Assembly: GCF_914767665.1 (NCBI RefSeq)
Contig: NC_059504.1
Location: 10,790,501 to 10,854,500 of the forward strand
Source: Harmonia axyridis
Lineage: Eukaryota > Arthropoda > Insecta > Coleoptera > Coccinellidae
Direction of reading: 5' to 3'
DNA: 64,000 bases
A program made the position numbers and the translations under genes. The notes beneath the pieces are model-generated. The model saw only the letters and a program-made list of their open reading frames with translations, searched no databases and was not told the origin of the DNA. Numbering within the stretch: position 1 is the stretch's first letter; each line of letters starts with the position of its first letter. Positions 10,826-23,405 of the stretch are shown here, one piece after another.

Positions 10826-11400
10826 TTTTCATTGTCTGGTGGATAATTTCATGGCATTTATTTTTCAAATATGATTTCCGGCATATGTCCGCCGCGGCTA
10901 AGAGTTACATAGCCCATTCAATCAATCCAAATTTTTTCCAATAAATCTGGCCGTATGGTGGCTTGAATATTGGCTTCCAATGTCTCAAGAGTTTGTTGGC
11001 ATATGTCCGCACAGTTGATTTAACAAAGGCCTATTAAAGTAATCGAGAGGCATTAAGTCGCACGAACGTGGAGTCCAGTTAACACAGTGGCGGAAAAAGG
11101 GAGGGTTGTATTTCTTGCATGTACTACATTTCAAGGCAAGTAAGCCAAAATAAAATTTGCCACGTAGTCGAAGGGCAGAGGCCAACAAAGTGAGAACGGA
11201 GCTATATCAACATTTTGGCGTTCAAAGCTTCGCGCTACAGCAGCGATATTCTCTTTGGTACCCATATTTTTTGTATTGTAGATGGTTTTGAATCGAGAAA
11301 AGAGTAGAGTTATTACAAAAAGGACTAATAACTGGACAACCAACTGGCTTGTTAGTTTGATTCTGTTAATTGAGAAATCGTTAAATGTTAATTGTAAAAT
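10826..11400 (-). pseudogene. IS630/mariner-type transposase remnant
   Basis: The minus strand preserves pieces of the transposase family seen better at 31.1-31.8 kb. KENIAAVARSFE (about 11225-11260) matches the linker after the N-terminal HTH. VNWTPRSCDLMPLDYF (about 11030-11080) matches the segment with the last catalytic Asp (WPPRSCDLTPLDYF in family members). GHMP and EIIF remnants near 10870-10895 match the C-terminal end. Most of the catalytic domain is deleted or scrambled. Old and inactive. Confidence 0.65.
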
Positions 11401-14044
11401 GGACAAATAGATTCATTTCTCTCAGAGTGAATTTTCATAATTTGGCAGCGTTGTTAACATATGTTAGATAATTAAAGCTTTGCGATCTGAGAAATGTATT
11501 GAATATGTGTATAAAATCAAACGAAATACCACGAATCTTCGAATAACTGCATTTTTATCCTATTGGAAGACTCCAGTCAAATGGAATCCAAGAACAGTTA
11601 CTAAATATTCAATTGAAAAATTAGAGTTAATACTTTTAATGATTCAACAATCGCAATTCGAAAGAAATCCCAATTCACACTCAATTAGAGTGAAGAACTG
11701 ACTGAATTGGAGGCATAATGTATTCACTTACTTGAACGGCTGTTGTGGGTATCCAGAATCTACCATCAATTCGAAGGAACCTGAAAAAAATGAATGAATC
11801 AACTCTATATACCCTCCATATTTCACATCAAAAGTTTACAAACATAATCGACGACCCCATTATAAAAGCCGAGTGAGCTTTCGAAATATCCCAACCTTGA
11901 ACCAGTGGATTCTTTTGTTGACACCCCAAATTCAATTTCACTCTCATCAATTGTTCGGATTTTCAATAAAGAGGAAGAAATCCCAGAACAGAGAACAAAT
12001 CTTCAACGACTAAAGCAGAGGCAGTGGAGGATATGAAATTAAAATTTCGACTGAAAAGGCCGTCCCGAATATCCCGCAGGTTATTACAATTTTTAAGATC
12101 CTCCTATGGATATCATAGGGGATAAGATGGATCACGAAGAAAAATTGTTATGACATTATTCGGGGAAGCGTGAATGATTTAGATTGTCCGGGCGAGCGAA
12201 AACTTCGGAGTTTGATTATATTTTATTAAATTCTCATGATGAGTAAGGAGAATTTAACGTAATCAAAAATAATGAATCATCCTTCAATGTTAAGACTAAG
12301 TAACACAAATTAATGTATTCGTAGAAGACTGTATAGAAAGTGCCAACCACAGCCAGACTTTCGTCATTTTATGAAAGCTGAAAGTTTTTCTGTGCATGTC
12401 CCCTACACAAGTAAAGACGACCAGCGACTATAGTGTTTGGGTTGTGGTTACTTTGTCAGATTATAGGTGGTTAAGGTGTTTAAAAAGTACCGTGAATTCG
12501 TTAAAATATAAAGATCAATTTTTTTCAAATTTCTCCGGGATAACTTAAGAAAACTCGTCATCTAATGGTGGATAGTTATGACAGTTGCTAACTCCTGCCA
12601 GACACCTCTAAACTTCAATAATTTATACACGATTAAATTTTTTTTTTTGACAGGTAACAATATTTTTTTTTCATGTTTCATAATATTAAAATTTTTACTT
12701 TATATAACATAAAAGTTATGATAGTAAGCTACATATGAAATGAACGCTACATATGAAATGTAGCTTTTATCATTGAATGCCGTAAAACTCAGGAACTAGC
12801 TCTTCTGATCAGCTTTTCTTATTGAGGACATAAAGGTCTACAGGTAGCTGATTCTCTGCTTGAAATATTCTTCTTTTGATTTGACTTATTCTATTGAATG
12901 GAATGAAGTTATTTTTCGAAAATATCGAAAAAAATGTTTAGGATCAACATTCTTCCGCATATTTGTTTCATATCGTAGAAAATAGATGCATAAAACTATG
13001 GATTTCCCAGTTTCGCATACAGTGATCGGAGTAAATGTTTCAGATGAAGTTATTTTCTTTATTCGAAAAGCTCAGTTTGCTCTGTGTGTGATTTTTAAGA
13101 ATGCGAGTTAAAGAAGAGAACTTTAGATAATACCCAATTATATCATTCGTCTCTTCTTTCTTCTCACGGATTAGTTCCCTAGCAGACATTCTGCCAGATT
13201 ATCCGATTTGCCATGTCAATGCCTTCTTGGTAACAAAGAAAGAAATCTAGTATTGGAATTAGAGCTCAGAAAATTTTCCAGTTCATTATTGCATTAAAGT
13301 TAACATTTGGATAGCTCTGATATCGAGTTTTTCACTGCGCTTTAAAATTCTCTGTGGTTCTTATGAATCTGTTTGAGAATCTTTATTCTATATTAGCATA
13401 TCTTCTAACTAATTTTTTGAAATAGTGCACTAACGCCTACCATTCTTGTTGAATAAATACCTTCAAACCCCAAAGAGACCTCAGAAATGAATTCAAGTCT
13501 GCAATTATGTTCAATAAGGGCATATATTTCCATGATTCTAATAAACAGGGGGTTGTTATCAGCTATAATAGTTAAAATTTATGCACGATTATAATGAAGG
13601 GTAATTTCGTTTATGATCATATATGGCACACCATGCGAATTAACGTTTAATAGTTAATTGCATTTGAATCACAATGAAGAAGATCTATGCGGGATCTTTC
13701 ATTAATTTTTATTGGAATCAAATTGATATAAATAAACTGTTAATGTTGTTGACATTGATATTCTATGGAGAAAAAAAATTTTTGATTCTATTATAATTTA
13801 AAAATCATCGAAAATTCAAACAGTCAAGACAAAAGTCTAGTGAAACACTTCACTCGATAAGTCCTGAGCCGAATAACTGAAAACACCTTTTTTCTTTAAA
13901 ATTCGACATTGTTCGTCAACATCGTCACTTTAACATCATTCAAAGATCCAAATATAGATAAGCAAATACACAGTAACATACATATAGTTTCATAACATTC
14001 TAATGAGATATGAGAAATAAAATAACTGTATGACTTCGTAGTGA
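11401..14044. other. AT-rich, no gene recognised
   Basis: 2.6 kb of AT-rich DNA with dense stops in all frames. There is a 73-codon open frame at 11480-11701 with no motif. No RNA gene, repeat array or transposon end was seen, apart from the local direct repeat ACATATGAAATG near 12730-12760. Confidence 0.5.
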
Positions 14045-14270
14045 CTCTGCATGCCCGAGAGGTGGCGTTGCTGGTTTCCAATCACTCTCTAGTAAGGCAT
14101 CGGTGGGTTCATGTAGAATTCCCGAATTTGCGCAGAGTTACCTCTTCACGATAGTGTAAGAGGGTGTGTCTTGGGCAGAGATCGTTGGATAGCCCAACTA
14201 ATGAGTCCACCAGCGATCTTGGGACGTAGCACCGTGATCCCTTGAAGAGGGCGCAACTAAGACATTTGGC
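14045..14270 (-). repeat. ~220-bp dispersed repeat, copy A
   Basis: The reverse complement aligns with copies at 17868-18092 and 43535-43757. Shared blocks include TTGCGCCCTCTTCAAGGG, TCGCTGGTGGACTC, ACTATCGTG and CGCCACCTCTCGGG, with a common end GAGTCACTAC. Clearly one family, short and non-coding. It may be a SINE or a MITE. I see no perfect B box, so tRNA origin is not established. Confidence 0.7.
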
Positions 14271-15200
14271 TCGAGAAATACTGAATGTTACTGAATATCG
14301 ATAAATGCTCGAACATTATTGAGCATTTTTAATAGTTTTCTAGGATTTCTCTGAAGAATTATAATATAAATTTTCTTCAATTTGTTGATGCTTTCCTTTT
14401 ATAGTTTTGTCATGAGTATCTACACATAATGTTACTTCCTACTTTAGTAGCTTTATGCATGTGTATCATAATAATAATATTCTGTTATAGCTTTATGATT
14501 TAGCTATAATACTTCATGAATTGATTGATTGATCAATCTTTTAACCAGGTGCTTTGCTGGTCGCCAACGACACATTAAACAATCTGCAACACAAATCACA
14601 TAAAATCTCAACAATCACAAACTACGTTTACAATTTCAACTTCATGAACACTTTAGTATTATTTTCAAAAAGATTCTTTCAAATTATGGAGCTCCAAAAC
14701 CCGAAAAGTAGTCTTTTCACCGTGACTACCATTTTGGAACTCCCAATACTTCATGAAATTTCACCCCAAAAACATCGAATTGGTGACTGAATAACAGAAA
14801 TAACCATCGATACACATAGTATCCCAATAATAACACCTAAAAAAAATTCCGGGAACATATTCGAACCTCACGAACATGTTTCCTGGTTTCATTAAATTTT
14901 TGGGTAGATCCCGTTGGATCTATCCAACGCGGAATGCTAATTCGACGGTAGAGCTATATGGAAATAAGGGGACACATAAATGGCGCATCCAGCAGGATCC
15001 TGCAAATGCAGAAGAAATTATACGACGCCGAATCTAAAACACATTTACACATGAAAATTCACATGCAGAGAGCGGCACTTCCGTGCCCTAATCTTCCAAA
15101 TATTAATTGGAAGTCGACATCTAGTTTCGGCTCGAAATTAACAAGTTTCCTAGAGCAGAACTGTATTCAATTTGGTTTTAATGCGAAAAGTTTCGGAGTT
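14271..15200. other. Non-coding, nothing recognised
   Basis: AT-rich to 14.9 kb, then GC-richer. A 130-codon open frame (14958-15350) has no domain and a composition like translated non-coding DNA, so it is not called as a gene. Confidence 0.4.
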
Positions 15201-15239
15201 CACCTCGACGCGGCAGGGAAAGGACGTAAACGTATGCCA

Positions 15240-15485
15240 AATCTCTGTTCGTTCGTTTGTTTGTTGCTGCAACGGAGAATGGACCACAGGACGAGATTGC
15301 CCGGATGCCCTGTGGAGGGCCTGCATCATTCAGTTATGCAGTCCTGTTGAAAAAGTTATCGCCTTGTTTTCCGCATTGTGTGTATGGGATGCAAGAGTTG
15401 TACGAATGTGTGTTCTTGTTGGGCAGTTGAATTTATCGCAGCTTCATGGGGACGTACTAGTTAATTTTGTTTTGTCACTGTATCG
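15240..15485 (+). repeat. Diverged duplication, copy 1
   Basis: Matches 16045-16255 across GACCACA-GACGAGATTGC, CTGCATCATTCAGTTATGCAG, TTGAAAAAGTTATCGCCTTG and TTTTGTCACTGTA. The two copies lie about 790 bp apart in direct orientation and differ by many substitutions and small indels. It is either an old local duplication or two copies of a dispersed repeat. Function unknown. Confidence 0.75.
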
Positions 15486-16044
15486 GATGTTGAAATTAAA
15501 ACACTTCACTCGGTAATTTCCGGCCTAACCAGTAAATAGTCATTTGTTTTACTAGGCAGTACAGTAGTAGATTGACTGCTGCGGTTTATAGTTCATAGAC
15601 TCGCTACGCTCAGCTAGGAATTCAGCCAAGGTAGTCAATCTAGTTTGTTGCCGAGTTGAACATATCATTTTTTTCCGATTGTTTATAATGATATATATCG
15701 TTAATTTATATTATTCTTATTAAGCAATTTGGAATCCTTCGCACCTTTCTCTTCATGTAGATCATTAGAAATATTTTTCTAGCTGTTCATTTACAATATC
15801 TCTTTGTTATTTGAGCACTCGTTTCAGTTCTTGTTCCCAATTTTGTGGAAGATGCCGGATGTAGAACGTTTAGCTTTTCTTTATTTTCTCAAATCACTTA
15901 GATTTTATTAATAGAGAAACACTACTGAGTGTCTGGGCCCATAACCTAAATTGATTGATACAGTAGGGGTTCCTTTATTTCATATTATATATTTAACGAG
16001 TCAATTCGACTATTTTAGAGAGATCAACAAATCGTTTTTGGGTG

Positions 16045-16255
16045 CTAAATCGAATAATAGACCACAAGACGAGATTGCACGATGGAGACCTGCATCATTC
16101 AGTTATGCAGCAATGTTGAAAAAGTTATCGCCTTGTTTTGCGCATTGTGTAGAATGCAAGAGTAGTGGGAATGTGTGATCTTGTTGGGGTGTTAAATTTA
16201 CTGCTATTTCACGGGAACCTATTAGCTGATTTTATGTTGTCACTGTAGCAGGTCG
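16045..16255 (+). repeat. Diverged duplication, copy 2
   Basis: Partner of 15240-15485, missing several short segments. No coding frame is conserved between the two copies. Confidence 0.75.
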
Positions 16256-17134
16256 TTCGAAATAAATACTGATCTCTATTGGTTTTACGGGGCATCCGGA
16301 AATACTTAACACGATTTTCCTCGAACAGATTAGCAGGGATATATTTGTAGCTATTGATTCAGAACATACTAAAAGGATTTATTTGCAACAACCGAAAATA
16401 CAGATTCGATTGAATTTGAATTTAGTGGTTCGATGTAGAATAAAACAAGGGCTAATCGCAGTATGCTGAATTAAATCTTTTTGAAGAGTTGTCATTGTTT
16501 TTATTCATCATATTGCTGAAATTTGGTGTCAGTACATGAAGCATCAATAAAATGGTTCATTTCGATATTCATTTGAAAACTCTGAACTCAAACAATGAAT
16601 TATTATATGTCAGTTATGTTACGTTTTTGAATGAATTGATGGTATCGGACTTTACAAATAAAATTATATTCAAATCAAATTCTCAATTCGATTTTTTTCA
16701 CAAAACTGAAGTGGATAACAATCGAATCAGATAGACCACATAATATAATTGAGATTAAGATTCGATAATTCACTCCATCAATCAGTGAAATTAATTCCAC
16801 AGTTATTGATCAGGCATGTAAAAACTTCTGAACTGACATCAGTGCTATTCTAGAATTTTCTCTAATTCTGTGGTTATTCCGTTCATTCTTCCACATCTTG
16901 TAGAACGAAATCGTGCGAGAATATGTCAGAAACGCACAGTTTTCATGGTTATATTTTATTATTCTATGTTGGTACTCCGAACTTTCCGCCACGGCTTTAT
17001 CTGTCAATTCATCAATTTGCCTTAAAGAAATCAGTTCTGCCAACCAACAGTTTTCAACGCAAAAATCACTAAATTATATTTATGGGAATATTTCATTAAT
17101 TTCAATGAAAATGCAATGAATTAGAGAAAATAAT
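16256..17134. other. AT-rich, nothing recognised
   Basis: No supported gene. Open frames on both strands (60-77 codons) show no motif. Confidence 0.5.
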
Positions 17135-17256
17135 GTATAATACTCGTACAGAAGGCTCATTCTACCACTCGTTCATTCCAAAACTCGCCACTTCGTGGCT
17201 CGTTTTTGAATTTTTAACTCGTGGAAGAATATCAATGCCTTCTGCACTTGTATTAT
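17135..17256. repeat. Palindromic MITE-like element
   Basis: Outer arms TATAATACTCGTACAGAAGGC and GCCTTCTGCACTTGTATTATA are near-perfect complements. Inner arms CCACTCGTTC.. and ..TTAACTCGTGG, and then AAACTCGCCAC and GTGGCTCGTTT, continue the fold to a short loop. About 120 bp with no ORF. The AT-rich edges (TATAAT/ATTATA) are consistent with TA-type target preference. Confidence 0.65.
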
Positions 17257-17867
17257 AAATAACTATTATACTCTTAGATTCGACATTTGTGATGGTAACT
17301 GGATATTTTTCTTGACTCTCTATTGAATGGATTATCTGACATTTGAAGAACTCTGGCGTTTGTTTGAATGACGTCTCAATTTACGTTTATCTTTCTTTCA
17401 AATTGAATATTTTTGAACGTAACTCACGAATCAGTCACTGTAAAAAATAAATCCATTTTCAAATATCGTTTGTTTATAAATTGTAGCACTATATAGCGTT
17501 CCGAGATTAAGCAATGTATCAGAGTGGAGGAATTTGTTGTTTCATACTCTATCCGTAGAGGTAGTTGAATTTTTTGGATATCAGTTATTCATTCAATGCA
17601 GAATCGTTAACATTTAGTTCTCCCATAGAATTACATTTTGAGTGTGAATGAGACACTCCAATGAAAAAATATAATGTACCAGAAATTTGAAATGACAGAA
17701 TGCACTATATTCATATATAAATCGAGAAATTTTACAGTCGATAAAGCCCGAGAACAGTATGAGAAAGAAGTATGTCATATTCAAACAACCAATCACTTGA
17801 TTTGTCATTTGCCTAGATACGCGATTAATTGGTAGTATTGATTTCTGGTGAGACTTTCTCAAGCTGA

Positions 17868-18092
17868 ATGTCGTAGGTGTCCTCTCTTTCAAGGGAGTAC
17901 GGTGTTTCGTCCCAAAATTGTTGGTGGACTCTTCAGTAAGGCAATCCAGCGAACTCTGCCTACGACACCCTCTACACCATCGTGGAGAGGTGACTCTGTT
18001 GCAACGCGTCGACCACCATAAATCCGTCAAGGGCGAAGTAGAGTGTAACGCGACACCCATAACGCCACCTCTCGGGACGACGGAGTCACTAC
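17868..18092 (+). repeat. ~220-bp dispersed repeat, copy B
   Basis: Same family as 14045-14270 and 43535-43757. Contains TTCAAGGGAGTACGGTGTTTCG, TTGTTGGTGGACTCTTCAGT and CACCATCGTGGAGAGGTGAC, and ends CGCCACCTCTCGGG..GAGTCACTAC. The GC content stands out against AT-rich flanks. Confidence 0.75.
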
Positions 18093-19155
18093 AGATTTTA
18101 TGGGTGGAAAGTCTTTAATTTGACCATGAACATTCTCTTTTGAGACTTCCTCTGGCTCCAAATACAAAAATTCCTCGAACTATTTGTGCAAAAACCTCTC
18201 AAACGCAATTAAAGTTACCTTCATTCATTAATTGAATGTCATGTCGGCAACACAGACAGGAAATAAGATTTAAGTCACTAGAATTGGAGCCTTTTGCTAT
18301 AGTATTTTGCCAGTTCAAAACACTCGAGTGGAATGTAGTGGATAGAAGCCTAAGCGAACTGTCAATCAAATCCTAAGATGTCTTCGAATAATTCAAATCT
18401 ATTCGACAAAATACGATGATCGAAATTATTGACTCGACACTCAAATAACCAAATTTTCCATTCGTTCGAACATCATCTCACAAATGTAACCGATTTTTCA
18501 TCTTCCGCTATCTCATTCCCACATTCTTATTGTGTCTGCCCCAATCCAGTGCTTTACTGAAATTACACGATATTTTTCTATTCGATAGTTTTTTTTATAA
18601 CGCTTGCTTACACAGAAAGGAAACTCCGCTTTATGAACATCGAGTATTATACCCGAGTCAATAATTCTACTTTGGAATTGCGTTAATTACTTCAAGTGTT
18701 TGAATAGCAAATTGAAGCGGTTGAGTTGAGCCGATGAATATTTATTAATGAACAGAGAAAATAATTAATAATTGATGATCGCTGAATGCTTTGAGATTCA
18801 CCAGTTGAAATATCGGGTTGTCAATAATCCGGAGAATATTAATTTTTCATTAAAACTCAGTGCCTACGTATTTATTTGTAGGCAAACCACATAGAAGTGA
18901 ATGCAAACCTTCATGGGGACAACATAATAGAACTAAAACTGATATTCCAGAAATTATTCATCAAATATTTTGTGTAGATATATACAGGGTGTTCCACCAT
19001 TGTCGTGACGCTTTATTATGCTTAAGCGCTGACTTTTTTTTTTCAACACAGTAGATCCCATCAGAGCTATATTTTCTAAAGTTTGGAAATACAAAAGTAA
19101 AAAAAAATATGAATGACCAAATATCTGTTTCTTCCTATGGAATACTCTGGTTTTG
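18093..19155. other. AT-rich, one CAGGGTG-type end
   Basis: TATATACAGGGTGTTCCACC at about 18980 looks like the left end of a TA-flanked element. No complementary right end was found, so it may be a truncated copy. No gene seen. Confidence 0.35.
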
Positions 19156-19806
19156 TTAATTGAATTTTCCAAACTTCCTTGAACTTATTCCAATTATATT
19201 TATATATTTCATTTTCTCATTTGTTAAACAATTTTTTGAATAAAAAAAAAATTTGCTATTTGATAAAATACAGGATGTGCCATTTGAAACTGAAAGCATC
19301 ATTTCACCGCATGCAAAAAAATCTTTAAAACAATCTTGTTCGAAATCAAACAGTAAATCTTCATCGAAAAAATCTGTGTTTTTGTAAACAGCTTGGTAGA
19401 GATAAAAGTTAAAATATTCTTTTCTTACGATCCATAACGTTGGAAACCGTATTCTACTAACAGAAGCATCTGACTGGTATGATACCAATTCAATTTGAAT
19501 GTCAACATAATCGTAAAATTTTAATGGAAGTCGTAGTTCTTTAACAATGCATCCAACATAAATGGATTTCAAATTGAATAATTTCTGGTTTATACAGAAA
19601 ACGACGCTTATCATGTTGTTTGTTGTCATACTGATGGATTTGAATTTGATCCTCTGAATAAATGTATCTTGTATTAGAAATAAAACCCCGATATTGTAAT
19701 ATTTAGTAGATTTAGCTGTTAGAAAAATTGAAAAATAATGCAGGTGCATGTTTTTTGCAAGTTTTTCAAATTTTCCAAAGAAAACAGCTGTTCGAGGAGA
19801 TCCCAA
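19156..19806 (-). other. Unidentified 216-codon open frame
   Basis: Open for 650 bp on the minus strand in AT-rich DNA, where stops should be frequent. The product is rich in Phe, Ile and Tyr with no motif I recognise. Its first ~60 bases are antisense to the Tc1 remnant that starts near 19745, which argues against a host gene start. It may be a relic of a transposon ORF or chance. Very uncertain. Confidence 0.15.
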
Positions 19807-21080
19807 GTTCCAAATTTATCACCAGCTAAGTGAATTTGAAAGAGGTCGAATTATTGGACTACAGGAGGCGGGGTTGTCATTTCGAGAAATCTACTACTAC
19901 TGTTATGAGATGTTGTCAAGCGCGGTTTGATAATGTCCAAAATCGAAGAAGAGTAGGCACCGGACTTCGAAGAGGCACCAATGAAATTCAAGATCGATGA
20001 CTAAAACTTATGACCATTAGAGACCGATTTGCGACAACTCGATCTTTGACTGATGAGTGGTTACGAAAACAAGGCCATTTTTTAACTGTCCGAACGGTTT
20101 ACCGCCGGATAAGGTCTTTGGGACTTCAGCATTATCGACCCTATTATGTGTCACCTCTGACGGTTGAACAACGCCTCAACGATTACAGTGGTGCAGAGAA
20201 CGTCAACATTGGAATGTGGAATGGAATCAGGTCGTCTTTTCTGATTTCTCGATTCTCCTTGGGTGCACATGATGGCCGAAGAAGTGTTAGACGATGTCGG
20301 GGAGAACCTCAGTTTAATGTTGAGCGTCATGTATACCGGACAGTAGGTGTTATGTTATGGGTGCTATAACACATGCAAGTAGATCACCTTTCTCTCTTCA
20401 GCCGTTTGACTTTCAATATTGGATATAGGCCACTTCTAAACTCTTCCATATTTTCCTATCCCGTGCTTTCTTCATCCACTGATTTCCTGCGATCTCCTTG
20501 ATGTCATCTCGCCATCTCTTGAGTGGTCTCCCATCGCTTCTTTTACTCATGCGTGGTCGTCAATGAGTTATTTTCAATGTCCATCTATTCGGATTCTGGC
20601 GTGCAACATGGACATGTTGCAAGCTTTATCTAGTCTTTATTCGAGGTGACATGATTGTGCTGCGTTACCTTCAAGAAATAGTGAAGCCATATGTTGTCCC
20701 TTACCTTAATCGGCTCTAGAATCCAATATTCAGCAAGATAATGCCCGACTCATGTTGCCAGAGTTAGTTTAAACTTTTTCGAAGCGACCCTTGTGAATCT
20801 TTTGCCATGGCCGCCCAGATACCCCCGATCTTTCGCCCATAGAGCATGTTTGGTACATTTTGGGTAGAAGGCTTTGAAATTTACCCCAGTCCCCACGGAC
20901 TTTGGCGGCTCTGAGACATGAAGTACATGTAGCTTCGGATGGTATCCTTCAAGAAGAAATGGATCATCTTATTGCATCAATGCCGAGACGTTTTGGAGAG
21001 TGTATAGATGTAGGCTTGGTTACTCGATCGTCTAGAGGTATGATTCGATTACCTGGCCTTTCGTCTTTTTCTCCGTGACT
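19800..21080 (+). pseudogene. Tc1-like transposase, frameshifted and interrupted
   Basis: N-terminal HTH remnant YHQLSEFERGRIIGLQEAGLSFREI (19822 onward), then TRSLTDEWLRKQGHFLTVRTVYRRIRSLGL typical of the second Tc1 HTH. The catalytic core is broken, with VFSDSRFSL-like and HDGRRSVRRCRGE pieces near 20240-20300. After the LINE insertion it resumes at about 20640-21010 with the QQDNA-like and PDLSPIEHVW-like region (CCCCCGATCTTTCGCCCATAG, then GAGCATGTTTGGTAC) and the MPRRF tail. Stops and frameshifts are numerous. Inactive. Confidence 0.7.
20400..20635 (-). mobile_element. RTE-like LINE 3' fragment inserted in the Tc1 element
   Basis: The minus strand translates to GRPLKRWRDDIKEIAG followed by NQWMKKARDRKIWKSLEVA and a stop. 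This is the characteristic C-terminus of insect RTE-type endonuclease-reverse transcriptases. Only about 60 codons and a short 3' tail remain, so the copy is strongly 5' truncated, the usual result of incomplete target-primed reverse transcription. The Tc1-like sequence is contiguous at the matching position in the 40.9 kb copy, which shows this is an insertion. Confidence 0.75.
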
Positions 21081-21094
21081 TTGTTGGATTTGTA

Positions 21095-21890
21095 ATAATT
21101 AAACTCTTTTGAATTATTTACATCTATTTACAAAGCCACAATTATACAGTACAAACTCAGTATTGAGAAGATCTTGATTACGTCTTAATTACAAGTTTCT
21201 CACTACGCTACTGAATTTCGTCTTTAACTCGTTTGTTGATTACTCGAAACTTCTTGGATTATCACGTCTTCGTCGTACTTCCAGTTTTCGGTCGTCTCTT
21301 CTTTAACTTGTTCGCGACTCGTCTTAATCTAGTCCGCGAAACGTCTTTTCGTCTTACGTCTTAAGTTGACCGCCCGAACTTGACTCGTCTTCGACTTAAG
21401 TCAAACTGTGTTCTCTGCCGGTTGGAACTACCCTCTCTCGAATATAGACCTCCCTTCTCTCGGTTTGACCACACCCTTAAGGGAAGGTACCATCCCCTAG
21501 TCCAATAAGGGCTTCTGCCGTACCGCCCCTATAGATCTTCGGGGATTCCTGGAAATCGAATATTCTAGAAGGACTAGAAACTGATAAACAGATGTAACAC
21601 ATCTGGTACAACCGTCTTGTTCTAGAACTTTCCCAACCCCAGTAAATCTCTTAAGTTTTACAACCGACATGACACATTCTTCGACACCCCGAAGAATTAC
21701 ACATCCTTTTTACATTATATGTACAATAACAATTCGTTCCCTGTAAATCAATTGAAACTGTCATGCCCTCGACACTAAAAGAAACTAATAGGTCTCCAAG
21801 CATCCGGTTGACCATCGCAATTATTTACAGGGAACAATAACTGGACCCTACATAGATAGATAGTCGCCGTGGATATTATTTACAAATTTA
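21095..21890. repeat. LTR-like GC-richer block (possible solo LTR)
   Basis: A compositionally distinct stretch inside the Tc1-like element. It begins near TGTTGGATTTGTAATAATT and ends in ATTATTTACA, so TGTAAtaat/attaTTACA ends are plausible. At least eight CGTCTT hexamers cluster between 21178 and 21390. Inverted blocks GTTCCCTGTAAAT (about 21737) and ATTTACAGGGAAC (about 21820) lie near the right. I could not find a matching 4-6 bp target duplication. A solo LTR is the best guess, weakly supported. Confidence 0.35.
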
Positions 21891-22035
21891 AAAAAAAAAT
21901 TGTAAACCCTTCGTTTTTTCTCCAAATTTCAATACTCCTTGCTATACTATCTATGTTTTACCAAAAAAGAAATTAAAATTTGAACAGCTCCTTCTGGGTG
22001 TTGCAGTTTCTTCGTCAGTTAGTACCTATATATAG

Positions 22036-22952
22036 AAGATTGCATTACCTCTCAAATAAATGAAAAAGTTCTGAAAAAACGCCAAGAATTGAGTATTCGA
22101 AGAATCACTAAAAGAAGAGTTCTTCGAGAATCGCAAAATCATCAGTTAAACATCGAAACCCCGCATTCATCTTACCCTTCAAAAAAAAACCGCATTGTGC
22201 CCTCTAAGACAAATCCGTGTTTTTACAGCCGAGCAGTTTAGCGATCTCCACAAGACGTGGGCGTTTCTTAATCGACCCCTTTCGAGTTTTTTTCATTGTT
22301 CGCCCGGACGTAAATCAATGCTCGCGTTAATTAATCCAGGGAAGTAAACGTTCATTTCAGCGAAATTAAAATTTTGAATTATGAAGCTTATTCTCTCTCT
22401 AAAGCGTAAGTTATTGTATGATCCCCGAGGAATACGGGGATGTTCTGCCCGTTTCCGGTTCACCCCGATGGTTACGGCGTGGGTGATTCATACCGAGATA
22501 ATGAATTATTATTTTATCTCACCTCGGTAGGTAGCAGCAATTGGGTTCAAATTGAAAAATTCTCTAGATCGTCCGACGTGCGGAACTTTTCAGTGTGATG
22601 CTGTCTTGACCGTAATTAATTTGGTTTATTATTTTTAATAATGAACCTTCGAAAACTTTCGAGATGAAGGATTCCGCTTTCCTCGTGATAATATTGTGTT
22701 GTGCGGAATCTGCAAATTAGATAATTTATCATCTATCATCTGAAGTCCTTTTTATATCGCACTTGGTGCAAACTGTGGCTATCCGCCGTGGCCTTTATCA
22801 TAAACCGTCGTTTTGTTTTGCAATAGATGGCTCTTGCGGTAAGTGGTAGTCGAAATAAATATATTTACAATAAGCTCAGGTATTTGTTAACATAACTCCA
22901 TCGAAATGTTAGTCGATTTGTGTCTGCATCATGAAGTTATTCTAGATTAAAC
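22036..22952. other. Unique, partly CpG-rich non-coding DNA
   Basis: No transposon signature and no long ORF. CpG-containing words are frequent at 22200-22620. Possibly old host intergenic DNA. Confidence 0.35.
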
Positions 22953-23405
22953 ATGTCAGCTTACGAGCCAAATTCTCGTCATTTGCGGGAGGTTTTAATT
23001 TTTGGCTTCAATATAAAGAAATCTGCGACTGAGGCTCATCGAATGCTCTCAAACACATATGGTGAGGCCGCTAGGTCCACTAATGTGGAAGAACTTGCCG
23101 AGAGTGGTTTCAACGCTTCAAGAACGGTGATTTTCACGTCGAAGAACAGATGGAAGGGAGAATGTTTGTGAAGATGCAGAATTGGAGTCGTTACTTCATC
23201 AAGACTCGTGTCAAATGCTATAAAAATCGTCAGGATCATTGGTAGTGACGCAACATGCCATTTCAGAACGGCTGAAAGTCATGAGAATGATTCAGAAAAA
23301 AGGAAATTGGGTGGCGTACGAGTTGAAGCCGAGAGATGTTGAACGGCGTTTGTTTGCTTGTGAACAGCTGCTTGCAAGGCAAAGACGGAAGGGATTTCTG
23401 CATCT
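22953..23405 (+). pseudogene. Mariner (SETMAR-type) transposase N-terminal fragment
   Basis: The first 72 codons read NSRHLREVLIFGFNIKKSA and EAHRMLSNTYGEAA, the diagnostic start of this mariner group's DNA-binding domain. After a frame change the plus strand continues with VEARDVERRLFACEQLL and RQRRKGFLH, which normally leads into the first catalytic Asp. It stops there at about 23405, so the catalytic domain is absent. Intact members are about 345 residues. Dead fragment. Confidence 0.8.

Larger units (their letters stand above)
19745..22035 (+). mobile_element. Tc1-like element, decayed, with nested insertions
   Basis: Homologous to the copy at 40176-41204. The leader AAACAGCTGTTCGAGGAGATCC at 19784 corresponds to AAGCTGTTCGAGGAGATCC at 40388. 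The right end, at about 21945-22035 (CTATACTATCTATGTTTTACC .. GCTCCTTCTGGGTGTTGCAG), is the complement of the left end at 40190-40270. The left end is missing. Two insertions interrupt it: a LINE fragment (about 20400-20635) and an LTR-like block (about 21095-21890). Confidence 0.7.

Noticed and set aside
14958..15350. 130-codon open frame as a host gene
   Set aside because: No domain, and overlaps a duplicated region whose second copy does not keep the frame.
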